Origin: Gnetum montanum
Lineage: Eukaryota > Streptophyta > Gnetopsida > Gnetales > Gnetaceae
Reading direction: 5' to 3'
DNA length: 64,000 bases
Assembly: GCA_015680685.1 (NCBI GenBank)
Contig: MNCI01003893.1
Location: 351,340 to 415,339 of the forward strand
Part shown: in pieces, positions 1-9,789 of the stretch
How the letters are laid out: the number at the start of each line of letters is the position of its first letter
Position numbering within the stretch: the stretch's first letter is position 1
The notes under the pieces: generated by a model
Database searches by the model: none
What the model was told of the DNA's origin: nothing
Seen by the model: only the letters and a program-made list of their open reading frames with translations
Translations under genes and position numbers: made by a program

Positions 1-1906
1 ATAGAGGTCAACCGAAGGTTGTCAGCAACAAGTTTTTTGTTTTCCTCTTATAAGGATTTGAGTGTCTTTATGTGCACGTAAGTTTGAGCTTGTGCCGTAG
101 AGGCATCCCAAACAGCCTTCTCTTTTTCTTCCGCCACCTTTTTATTCTCTGTTAACATCTTAGTAAGTTGCTCAATTCTAAAATTGTCCAGCTAGTTTGT
201 GGGAACAAATTGAGAAGGATCTCGTTGTTCTGCTTATAGGGTCATGAGCCTTTCTTGCAATCTTTGCACTTCTACTTCAGCATGCTCGGCCCTCATCTCC
301 ATCAAGACCAACTTCCCTTTGATGGAAATGAGGTCTAATTGTATTGCTGTAACATCCTATGAGATGTCAAACAAGGATGTCATTACCTATCCTGTTTGTA
401 GCAATCGGTCAAGTACATCCTTATGTTTCGCAGGAGTCATTAAGGTACCAGTTAGAGTTTGAGCATCCCGTGCTCTTGTAAGATTTTCCGGTGGCATAAT
501 AGACACATTGAATGATTCTTTAATGTGATCTACAACCACTTCTGTGGCTCCTACTGCATCCTGGTGCTGCATGACCACCAACGTGGCCCCTTCACCAGTT
601 TTTAACTGCACTTGAAAGGATGCAACGTTCCTTGAGATCTGTTGTGACATAGTGCTCTCTCCTCCTCTTGTCTAAATGAACACTTCACCCCGCGTGTGAT
701 CTATAAAAATCGTAGGCTGTATAGCATCGTCGATGACACGGAAGAGATTTGCAACATCACGACTTCCCAACTGACCGTCTCAGTGATGGCCATAAGATGG
801 CTCATCGACGGTCTGTGATCTTGCAGCGGTGGTGGTGGTTGATCCTGTTGGCCCGTGCTATGCCTTGCTTCTTGTTGTTGGTTGGGTCTCATGCTTGGAA
901 GTTGGATGGGTCCTACAAGTTGAGTTGTAGTTGGTCCTGCTATCTATTCCTTTTCTTATTTCGGCACTAGTGTCTCACCAATGATTTTTCTTGCAGCTGG
1001 TGGCTTTAGTAGTTCGGCATACGAAGCATTCTAGGCTTTTTGGAGGGCATCATTAGTGTATCCTCTGATACTAGCACGTCTACATAGCTTCCTGATAAGA
1101 CAAGGGAACGACAATGCAAATTTTCCTGTCTTCTATTCTTTAAACCGCCTGAGGATCTCCGTAAAATATAAATGGGGTAGGTTAGCATTAACCTTTCCCA
1201 TTAACACTGCACATCCTTTTGTTGCATATGTTGAAATTATTTTTAAACCTTTTATGGGGAAGAGGTAATACATCCCTATTTTGAAATAAATCCTCTCTTT
1301 TGTCGTCAACTCCCCAAAGGTCTTATCTTACTTGCTGTACACCCTTTCTAACCAAATTCGTTGTGCATCAGGGTCTGAGTGGGTAGCTAATTGAGCAACC
1401 TTTGGTCCTATATTCGGAAGGTTTAATACTTTCAAAATGGCCTGAATAGAGAAATCAACAGTCACACCACAAATGTTAACCGTGGTGCTTTGTTCTTTGT
1501 TATGCCAAAATTGGTACATTTCCCCTAAGTACCAGGCACCACTTTCAGAGAGGGTAGGCCATAATGGGAATCCTTTGAGGTGATCCCTAACGGCCTCCAA
1601 AGAAAATTATGCAAAAGATCCAAAGTTTAATTCCACAATCACTGTAGTAAATGTGGACCTTTCATGGATGGCCTGAACACAATCCAGGGGCAACGTGAGA
1701 TGTCATCCCTGTTCAAGTGCTGCAGTAGCTCCTTCTTCCACCTGCCTTGATTGTACAGTAGCAGGGTCTTCTTGGTGGATACTAAATGATTGCTCCTCCT
1801 GCTCTGCATGTTGTCTGGCAGGAACTTGTCCTTCACCTCTCCTAGGTCGTTTGATTCCACATTGAGAAGGACCTTCCTGTTGTCCGCGTTTCGAGGCCAT
1901 CTGCAA
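1..1906 (-). pseudogene. 3' ORF (ORF X) of AT1, decayed, truncated by window edge
   Basis: The frame starts with ATG at 1900-1898, directly after a splice-acceptor-like CAG. It opens with a basic stretch (MASKRGQQEGPSQ, then KRPRR), followed by a tryptophan-rich region at about 1600-1330 with PLWP, WYLGE and FW motifs and then DFSIQAILKVLNLP. A further part contains LTTKERIYFKI. The segment at 650-387 (SQQISRNVASFQ to DVLDRLLQTG) matches the middle of the same ORF in AT10, and a charged helical part begins before the edge. The pattern resembles the family I recall as Pfam 'putative plant transposon protein' (unchecked). At least two stops break the frame. No signal peptide or membrane segment was noticed, so I do not call it an envelope. 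Confidence 0.65.
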
Positions 1907-1930
1907 TCACATGAGGCCAATCGTTAGTAA
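1901..1930 (-). promoter_or_regulatory. Splice branch point and acceptor before ORF X (AT1)
   Basis: On the minus strand TACTAAC is followed about 20 nt later by GATTGCAG and then at once by the ORF X ATG. TACTAAC is a textbook branch-point word. The same arrangement recurs at the same map position in AT3, AT6, AT7, AT8, AT9 and AT10, which suggests a spliced mRNA for the 3' ORF. No transcript evidence is available here. Confidence 0.6.
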
Positions 1931-2200
1931 GGTTGTTACCAAAGTTAGGTTATACCTTACTACTTGCCTTAATGAATTTGCTTTATCTCCATGTGACGTT
2001 AATTAAAATGTTCCCAACAGATTATAATATTGAATCCTCTTTTCTTAGGTGGTTTCTAGATCTAGTTTCCTGGTATAACTAAGGAGATGAAATTGTTTTT
2101 GGCACATTTATCCTTAATTTTATAACTAATTACCCTTGATAATGTCCTTCGAGCAATGAAAAATTTCAAAAAAAAGTATGCGCTATTCGGCGTGTGCCCC

Positions 2201-2215
2201 TCCCCCACGACTAAG
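2201..2215 (-). other. Purine tract PPT2 (AT1)
   Basis: Plus-strand TCCCCCACGACTAAG reads CTTAGTCGTGGGGGA in the element's sense. It matches the wording of the true polypurine tract beside the 3' LTR of relatives, but here it sits about 300 bp before ORF X. Confidence 0.55.
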
Positions 2216-2737
2216 CTAAACACTTTGGGGTCAAGTAGGTTCAAAAGGAATAAAAATCGGAGGACCAGCGAGCGAGGTATGGATGTGAAAGCAAGGGACG
2301 TGCAATGACAAGTTGTGGAGAGAAATTTGAAAGACTTCCCCCACGTGAATAGTTGAAAATGATGTTAAGTAGCGTAGGGGGTCACGTATATATATATTTT
2401 TGGGACGTGATATCGTGGCCTATCAATGTTAGGGCACTTAAGGAATATACCAAATTTTTAATATTTTTCTGAAATTAAACGATGGAAACTAAGGACATCT
2501 AGACTGTTGTTAAAGGGTTCCAGGGTAATTCAACTAGTTTTGAAGGCATAAAAGTTATGGTGGTGTGGAATTTATCAATAAGGACCTCGAGTGATAAGGG
2601 AGAGAAAAAGGCTATGTGATGGTTCATAGGAATGTTTGAATCAAAGGGATAGTAATAAGGGAAAGAATATTGTTGAAAATATGATGAGGGCAATAGATGA
2701 TGTGTGGAACATGTGTTATGAGTGCAAATTACAACAA

Positions 2738-2794
2738 ATTACACAAGTGGGTCCTACCCAAAGCAAGTTCCAACCTATAATTCCCTTGTGTAAC
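2738..2794 (-). other. Conserved inverted-repeat structure (AT1 copy)
   Basis: The arms ATTACACAAG and CTTGTGTAAC pair at 9 of 10 positions around a 37-nt interior. Against the AT9 copy two pairs have changed together: a GC pair to AT and a TA pair to CG. The interior contains GGGTAGGACCC, which can form a small internal helix. See the first finding. Confidence 0.7.
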
Positions 2795-3814
2795 CATACC
2801 TTAAAATGTCCATAGGCACTAGAAGGGTTAAATGTAATCCACACTGGTTGCACAAAACACACACATGTAAGTATCACCGGAATGAGGTATGAATTCTACG
2901 CTACACGAGACACGAGCTACAATCACATGAACAACGAGATGAGACAGACTATAGAAGGGATTGTAGAGATTGGGATATGAAGTAACTAACCCAGGGCACA
3001 ATGAATCCTACGTGTAAGGCATGATTAATATGTCATTAACCCGTCGTTCCAAGATCAGGACCAAGTCCATTCTTCTAATCAGTGACATCGCATTGTTTCA
3101 TCCCATGATGAGCAACTATGAGAGTACCAAAACAACAAGGGGTATGATCACTTGGCATTTTGTTCAAGGGAGGAGTGATTTTTGCTTTGTGGCACTTTCT
3201 TTGTTGTTTTTTTTTTCATTTTTTTTTCGATTGATGAATCCAGAGAAGTAGCCCACCCTTAGGCATGGGTGCATGTCTTTTCAGTGGGACCCCCTAGAAC
3301 AACATTGGATTTTTGAGTGCCTTGTGATTACCCTTACTCCCATTTTGCATTAGATCTACAAGGATCTTAGTACAACCATGTTGCGTGATAACTCTCACAG
3401 ACATCACCAAAGAGAATCTGCAAGTCCCTTTTATGTCACACCCTAATCATTCCCTCTTGATCCATCCTTCTTCATTCTGGGTACAATGAACACAAAATTA
3501 ATTTTAAGTTTTAGAAATGTCAAGAATATCACTGTACCCTCGAATAGAACCTCTTATTTGTAGAATGGATGAGAGGGTGTAATGAGCTCACTATCCAAAT
3601 AATTGATCACTCGAGACTTGACAACATAGAACACCCCTCAACCAACAAGCCACATGAGTGTTTTATTTGTAGATGAGATTAATTATAAAAAGATAAAAAG
3701 AAAAAAAGATAAAATAAGAAATTGAAAAATGAAAAACTGGAAAACAAAAAATTGTAAAATTAAAGAAAATGAAAAATATTTATTAATCTTGCTTGTTATT
3801 AGAATGGGGGATAT

Positions 3815-3826
3815 CCCCCATAACTA
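3815..3826 (-). other. Purine tract PPT1 at the pol-end position (AT1)
   Basis: In the element's sense this reads TTAGTTATGGGGG. It corresponds to the sequence that encodes the last residues of pol in AT6 and AT10. Its presence directly after gag-like sequence marks the 3' side of the pol deletion. Confidence 0.5.
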
Positions 3827-5786
3827 AATGGTTGAGCATGGTAAGCATTAATAAATGAAAGATGAGGATCCTTTCATGTTGGAAATATTGAAACTTGGTC
3901 ATACTTACTCCATTGGGGTTCACACACCTGATTATAGTAAGCATAGTGGGGCAATTTATAAGATGTGGTTCCTGGGTAAAGAGTTGACCCACTATGATAC
4001 TTGAGACCATAAGATGGTATGCAAGGATTGGGATGTCAACCTCCATGGCTATATTCATTGGGTCGTATGGTTGTTGGAGCATTAATTGGTGGCCCTGATG
4101 AGGTGACATGAGGTGTTGGGTTCGAACAGAAGGATGCACCATAGTGTTGGACTTGTGCTAAGTTGAAGAATGTAGTGGCCTTGGAACTATGTTGTCCCTT
4201 CCTACGATCATGTCTAAACAAGGGACGCCTTTGATGTTGAGGAGGTCTCTCACTGCTGTTGGAAATAGTAGTACAAGTAACATTAGTGGGTTGTTGTTGT
4301 GGTGCAGACACTTTAGGAACAATTGGTGGCGAAGTAGAAGGAGGGAAAGGGTGAGAATGTTACAAGTTAGGAGAAGTGTAAGGTACACAAGAGGGTGGTT
4401 GTGTTGAGAACATGGGTTGATAGTATTGAGGAGAATGATAATGTGGTGAGATAGAGGATGTTGATCCAGTTGGGGAAAGAGGATGTTGAACTAGATAAGC
4501 ATTTAGATTTAGATGATACGAAGGGTGTCTCTAGTTTAGGGATGGCTTCCCCTAGGACTGGGATTGTTGCCACTGTGATCGAATACAGTATCTTTGTACG
4601 AACTCTGGATGTAACGTGCTTCCCCAACGCTCATATAAATGTAACAAGATTGGACATTGGCTCTTGGGGTGATCGTACAGGCAAATGTTGCATCTATACA
4701 TATGATTAGCAGTTGAGCTCTTATTTTCTTCATCCCTTCTTTCCGATTGTTTAATGATATTTTGTCCTACTTCTTGGGTTGTCAGAACTCTATCTCCAAT
4801 AATATTGATATATTCTCCACACTTTTTATGCATCCATTCTAGCGTCTTATTGATCTTTGCCTCGATTTCTTCTAATGATTGTTGTACTGGCAAAGATGGT
4901 TCTTCCACCTTGAGATAGGTTGATTTCTCCTTTGGGTGATTATGGACCTCTGTTAAGTTGAGATTTTGATCCCATTGATGTTTTTCAACACTCTCCCATC
5001 TAGCCATTTCTCCTTCTTCTTTTGTTACCTACTACTTAATAAGCTTTGGAATTGATGGGTTCGTAGTTCATATAGTTGGCCTTGGGCATACATCCCTAGG
5101 GTCTCTCTTGTTTCATCATGGAGCCCATCAATGATATGGTACATTAGCCTTTCCTCGGAGAACTCATGGCCTGGACAGTTGTTTAACAGTGCATAATATT
5201 TTTCTAAGGCCATGTCCAAGGGTTCATGTTGTGCTTGTTTCCACTCTTGGATTTTTTTCCTCAAGGTCAACACTCTTGCATAGGTTTGATATCTTTCATT
5301 AAAGAGTTCTACCATTGTTGGTCAACGTTGTATTGAATTTGGTTTTAATGATCTATACCATACTTTTGCTTGGCCAAAGAGTATCATAGGAAAGAGCTTG
5401 AGTTTTTGGCAACTGTTATCAATGTTGTTCCATGCATAGGCATCGTAGAAGGCTTGTAAATGTTGTTGCAGATCTAAGTCATAGCCTCCTGAGAAATTAG
5501 GAAAGTTGTTTAAATAGAACCTGGGTAGGCAGCTCTCTTTACGTTGCCTACGGGAGATTCGAACAGCCTCTTATATTTGTGGTAGACTTGTAGTGGCCAG
5601 TAGAGGTTCATTGTCATCGAGTAAGTTATGCTTTCGTGCATTGGGATGATGCTGCCTTCGTTTATGTTTATAAGAAACCCCCACCTCAAATTGCATACTC
5701 CAATCTTCATTGTCATATAATTCGTTGGTTCTCCAATGAATTGCCTCACTAGATGTGGCATTATCGTAGTCTTGTAGGAGAGGCAT
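3827..5786 (-). pseudogene. gag of AT1, decayed
   Basis: Gag is the capsid and nucleocapsid protein that packages element RNA. From the 5' side, the segment beginning at 5786 holds the 'EPLLAT' region. At 5315-5025 lies the capsid-like domain (ELFNERYQTYARV, YYALLNNCPGHEF, DETRETLGMYAQGQL). At 5007-4552 comes the C-terminal part with a zinc knuckle CNICLYDHPKSQC, of form C-x2-C-x3-H-x4-C. The remaining part to 3827 is proline and serine rich and includes RPLFRH, which matches RPFFR of AT7. The protease that should follow is absent. Several frameshifts separate these pieces. Confidence 0.8.
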
Positions 5787-5911
5787 GGTTGTGCAATTTT
5801 GTGTGAATTTGTATGTGACTTTTTGTAGTTATTTCTTCTTCCGAAGAGATATATTATTAATTCCTATACAACGACCTTGTATGATATAACTAATCTAGAT
5901 AACTAGCACCG

Positions 5912-5929
5912 TCCCTAGCAATAATGTCA
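5912..5929 (-). promoter_or_regulatory. Primer-binding site (AT1)
   Basis: The minus strand reads TGACATTATTGCTAGGGA, one base from the LTR end. It aligns to TGGCGCCGTTGCCGGGGA, the complement of the 3' end of plant tRNA-Asp. Every difference is C to T or G to A, as expected of methylated CpG decay. Confidence 0.75.
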
Positions 5930-5930
5930 A

Positions 5931-6762
5931 TGATGAGTGGCGAGGTACCCCTACACTCAACCATATGAATACAAGCGTTTCAAGCACGATCTGGTTGAAC
6001 TCCGCATACGGACTAGTTGTGGTATCTAGACAGTTACTCGTAGATCGCAGTTCGCTATCTTCCCACCTAGACTAGAATTAGCTTTGTCACATATGGTTTA
6101 GTCCAGAGCGAGGTGTATGATGGGTTCCTACACTAATGCTACTCCTGGGTATGATGGGAAATAATATCAACTAAGCTAGGAGAGAGGATGAGAGAGAATA
6201 TAAACTAGCCTAAGTGTGATGAGCATCTGTTCCTTAATCATCCGTACACATCTTGGACCTCGTGTAAGACTACCATTGGGATTACCAAACGCATGGCCTA
6301 GGTACGCTACTGGGTTACCAAGTAGTCACACTTAAATGCTCGTGATTAAGTTGTACTCATTCCGTGTTACTAGGAGATAAGGGTAGAGAGATATTAACTA
6401 AGGAAGTAGTAAATAAAAATAACAATTAAATAAATAAAGAAGCTAATTGGATGCTGCAATGATGAAGTAATCTTGATCTTTATTGTCGGTCATTTGTGTG
6501 TCCAAGTACATCACACTTAAATAAGGATGTCGTATAATTACAATCATCACACTACAGGCATGCACTGAGAGAAAAGGGTTGAGAGGAAAAACTGACGTAC
6601 TAAAAACTATTGAAAACTTAATCTTTCTAAAACCTCCCTACCAAATCTACCTACCTCTTATTTATAGATGAGGAGACAGGCTACAATATTGCATCTAGGT
6701 TGCGATATCGCATCCGTGATATCACGGATGCGATATCGCAACCAACAATTCATGACTCATCA
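5931..6762 (-). repeat. 5' LTR of AT1
   Basis: 832 bp, running from TGATGAG to CTCATCA on the plus strand. In the element's sense it has a large palindrome near its start, a TATA-like CTATAAATAAG (about 6657-6667), the polyadenylation-like AATAAAGATCAAG (about 6475-6487) and CCCAGTAG-type repeats. It is closely related to AT4 and more distantly to AT9. Confidence 0.85.
6698..6743. repeat. 46-bp perfect palindrome in U3 of AT1
   Basis: The sequence is its own reverse complement over 46 bp, centred between 6720 and 6721. It is built from TGCGATATCGCA words flanking a central GTGATATCAC. It lies 19 bp inside the LTR end, upstream of the TATA-like box. Intact pairing in an old, CpG-rich stretch is unexpected. 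Confidence 0.9.
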
Positions 6763-8067
6763 CCAACTATAGCTTGATTTTCTCATAACTCCTTATAAAA
6801 GTTACAACTTCTAAAGGTACTTATGAATAAATTCCCTTGATATTTGATATTCACCTTAACCTTCAATGATGATTGTAACTACCATGAAGCTACTATAAAA
6901 AGGCTTCAAAGGTATAATGAAGGTGGGGGAAAACAAGAAGATACTTAGAAAAATATTGAAGATTATAAAAACCATGGATTACTAAAGATATCAATTCAGC
7001 TGCTTTGTTTTAATCCTATGAGTCCTTTTCTTCCCATTTTGTTTTAGTTATTTAGTTAATGGTCTAGATAGCAATGTGCTTGGCGTTTAATTTTGGGATT
7101 TTCTTAATTGTTCTTATAGCTTCATTTTGTACAATATTAGACCTCTATTAAGGTTATCCATATAAGAACTTATGTTATCTTAGAAAAGCATCTTGAGCAA
7201 TTTGATAGCAATGTCTTATTGAAATTACCTATTTGAGTTTAGAGGATCTAGAGAGTCTTTGATACTTTGGTTTGTTTGAAAAAGTTTCATTTTTCTAAAG
7301 TTTATTACCTTCAAATTCTAATTTTAACATTGTCAAATTTTTCTCTTAGTTTTATTGTTTGCAATTCTTGAAAATTGTTAACTAGCCAAACAAAAGCTTA
7401 TACTAGTGGTTTACAAATAATTTTGGTAGTAAAGAAGATTGTCTTTTACGAAATTGCTTATTGAGCTTAGAAGGTTTTGGGCAATTTGTAAAACTTATAT
7501 TGAGTTAGAATAGCTTTATTGTGAAGTATTTCATTATGTTCACTTTATGTTGCCTAACTGTTTGAGATTTACACAAATATGCTTTCTTTTCTTTTTCTTT
7601 TTTTCTAAAACCCATTGAATCTCACTCTATTTCTAGTTTGCTTATGGAATTTTCTCTCTAGGGGAAACTAGAAGTAGATTGGCAAAATTCTGCTCAACCA
7701 TTTTTGTGAAATTTTATGTGTTTCAAGTAGTGTACTATAGAGACTATATAAACTAAGTGATTTAATAAAATAGGAATCTTTAATAACTCATAGTATTTGA
7801 CGAAGTTAGCTGAATTTCTTTTATGATAGTCATTTACAATTTCATACATGAACTCAAGCATTTCAACATTCATAACAGCAAGCACATACTCACATTTAGT
7901 TTGTTTCATAACTGCTAAGTTTATTTGGAGGTATCTAGGCCTTAGTGTTGCTAGAAGACCAGAAAGCACCTAAACCCTATTTTGAGGTACACCTTCATTT
8001 CTCGTGACTCCAGGTCACAAGAACAAGGGCTTAATGTTGACGATCCCAAACAGACATCAACACAAAG
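6763..8067. other. Unassigned AT-rich segment
   Basis: This is the DNA between the AT1 LTR and the broken end of the AT2 reverse transcriptase. It is AT-rich, with T-runs on the plus strand. A 91-codon minus-strand open frame at 7694-7969 has no recognisable motif. I see no LTR ends, terminal repeats or transposase wording. It could be host DNA or a very old element. Confidence 0.4.
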
Positions 8068-8430
8068 GGCATCTATTTGTAGGCAAACATTCCCCATGGA
8101 CTAGTGAACATCATTTTCTCCTAGTCTTTAGATGCAATGTTTATTTGATTATATTCACTATATCTATCTAGAAAACTATAATACTCATGTCCTACAATGG
8201 TATCTAGGACTTGATCAACAAATGGCAAAGGGAAGTGATCCTTGAAAGTAGTAGTGTTCAACATTCAGAAATCAATGCAAACCTACAATTTACCCCCCTT
8301 CTTTGGAATAATCACTATGGGACTAATCCATTCACTATCCATAATAGGATAGATGAATTCTGCTTTAGCAATTTTTCCAACTCTTGCTTAACTACTTCTT
8401 TCAATTTAGGATTAAGCCTTTGTTGATGTT
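8068..8430 (-). pseudogene. Reverse transcriptase fragment (AT2)
   Basis: The minus strand reads LNPKLKEVVKQELEKLL, then after a frameshift IVIIPKKGGK, FKDHFPLPFVDQVLDT, EYYSFL and FTSPWGMFAYK. These are the N-terminal and palm-entry motifs of Athila-type RT. The sequence ends before the catalytic xMDD box. It contains several stops and is non-functional. Confidence 0.8.
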
Positions 8431-9380
8431 GGCATCATGGTTTGACTACTAGATCAATATATATCTAGTGTTGACAAATTCTCAGATCAATTCCCAAGAT
8501 CTCATCGTAAGACCATGCAAATGTTGTGGGCCATCTATTAATCACTTTTAACAACTTTCATATTTGTTCTTCTTTTAGGTTGGCGTTGATTATTACTAGC
8601 TTCTTATTGTTTAGCAAAGCATACTCTAATGTTGCTAGTAGGACTTTTAATTCAAGAAATTCAGGCTCCATAGTGTCTAGGGTCTGCAATTATCCCCAAT
8701 TTGTCTCTTCTTCTTGACTTATGCATGGGTAGGGGTGCCTTTTCCTTAACTATCTAACTTATCATCTTCTTTAACATAGGCACTAACAATCTACTCTATG
8801 TACTTGTTGGATTGAGTTTCTTTATCTATGACCAACCTTTGGATGCCTTCTTGTTGTGTGGCTACTACATACAGACATTTTTGCATACAAATTTCTTCTA
8901 CACATTTATTTCATGCCCTGGTATCTTTTCATTTGATAGCCCATATTCTTTGCACGAAATTGCATCCATTATCATTGTATGCAATGTATGCGATATATGA
9001 AACTCTACGTCTTTGTATAATATCGGCTTCATCTTCCTTGGAAATCTTCAAGGACAAGTCACGAATCCCAAGCTTAGCATCAATGCTACTAAGCCAAGCT
9101 CTTCCCATGATAATTGAAAATTCTCCCTTATTTTTACTGACATGGATTACCAAAAAATATACCAGGTAATACCAACCACTAATGGTTGTAATCACATCAT
9201 CCACTTGCCCTAGTGGAATTGTGATTAACTGGTCTACAAGCTCTAACCAGATATTACTCTTCTTTAATGATGGTAGATTCCAGGCCTAATACATGTCTTA
9301 TGAGATTAGGTTTATACTTAACCCAGAATCAAGTAGAGCCTTGCATGGTTTCTGCCTTGTTATCTAAAGGTAAAGTACGA
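8431..9380 (-). pseudogene. Protease and linker (AT2)
   Basis: The aspartic protease cleaves the Gag-Pol polyprotein. The catalytic triplet is intact as LLDSGLSINLIS (about 9335-9300), followed by an in-frame stop. Downstream, at 9204-8929, come VDDVITTISGWYYLV and IIMGRAWLSSIDAKLGIRDLSLEIS-type sequence, which form the second half of the fold. A less conserved linker towards RT fills 8928-8431 and includes a decayed CLYVVAT-like element. Confidence 0.75.
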
Positions 9381-9789
9381 GACTTCCTAGATCAATTCAC
9401 TTTTGTGGAAGGGCTCTTGCCTTTATCCACTGAGTGATTGTTTGATTAAGCATGATAGTCATGAAATTTGGGTTTGACGAAGATGGAAGCTTGTTGTGTT
9501 GAGGAGGATTAGATGTAGATGGGGTGAAAGCAAATGTGTTCCCCATCTATCAAACCTTTTTAGGACTCATTCAGAAGAACATCATTTCTTGGGTTTTGAT
9601 TCGCATGTGATCACCTCCTCTTGCATACTAACCATCCTTGTTGTGCTTTTCTACTGCGATTATGATGATAGCTCCTCTTGCATAATAGGAGGTGGCACTA
9701 GTGGTAAAGGATTTAAATGTTGGTTTGAAGAACCAACTGTTGATGGATGCATATACGAGTTTGGATCTATCCTTGCTGGCATTGGTCTG

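Larger units (their letters stand above)
1931..3814 (-). other. AT1 noncoding 3' region
   Basis: This stretch has no credible gene. From pol end to 3' ORF it contains an A-rich tract on the plus strand (3670-3780; T-rich in the element's sense), a copy of the GCATGGGT...CATGTCTTT block (about 3260-3285), the conserved inverted-repeat structure (2738-2794) and a purine tract (2201-2215). Part of the right flank of AT9 (63313 onward) matches 3320-3420 here, which shows that AT8 and AT1 are relatives. Confidence 0.7.
1..6762 (-). mobile_element. AT1: Athila-like LTR element, gag-only with 3' ORF (partial)
   Basis: Read on the minus strand the order is 5' LTR (5931-6762), primer site, gag, a pol-end purine tract, a noncoding 3' region and a 3' ORF that leaves the window at base 1. 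No protease, reverse transcriptase, RNase H or integrase wording is visible between the gag zinc knuckle (about 4650) and the pol-end tract (3815), a gap of only about 0.8 kb. The element is therefore pol-less and would need enzymes from a relative. The 3' LTR lies outside the window, so the target repeat cannot be checked; the flank after the 5' LTR is CCAAC. Many stops and frameshifts show it is old. Confidence 0.85.

Noticed and set aside
6698-6743. Palindrome considered as a MITE or IS end
   Set aside because: It lies inside an LTR at the same place where other LTRs have different palindromes, and it has no target repeat.
7694-7969. Minus-strand frame of 91 codons
   Set aside because: AT-rich sequence without motifs or a conserved neighbour; probably chance.
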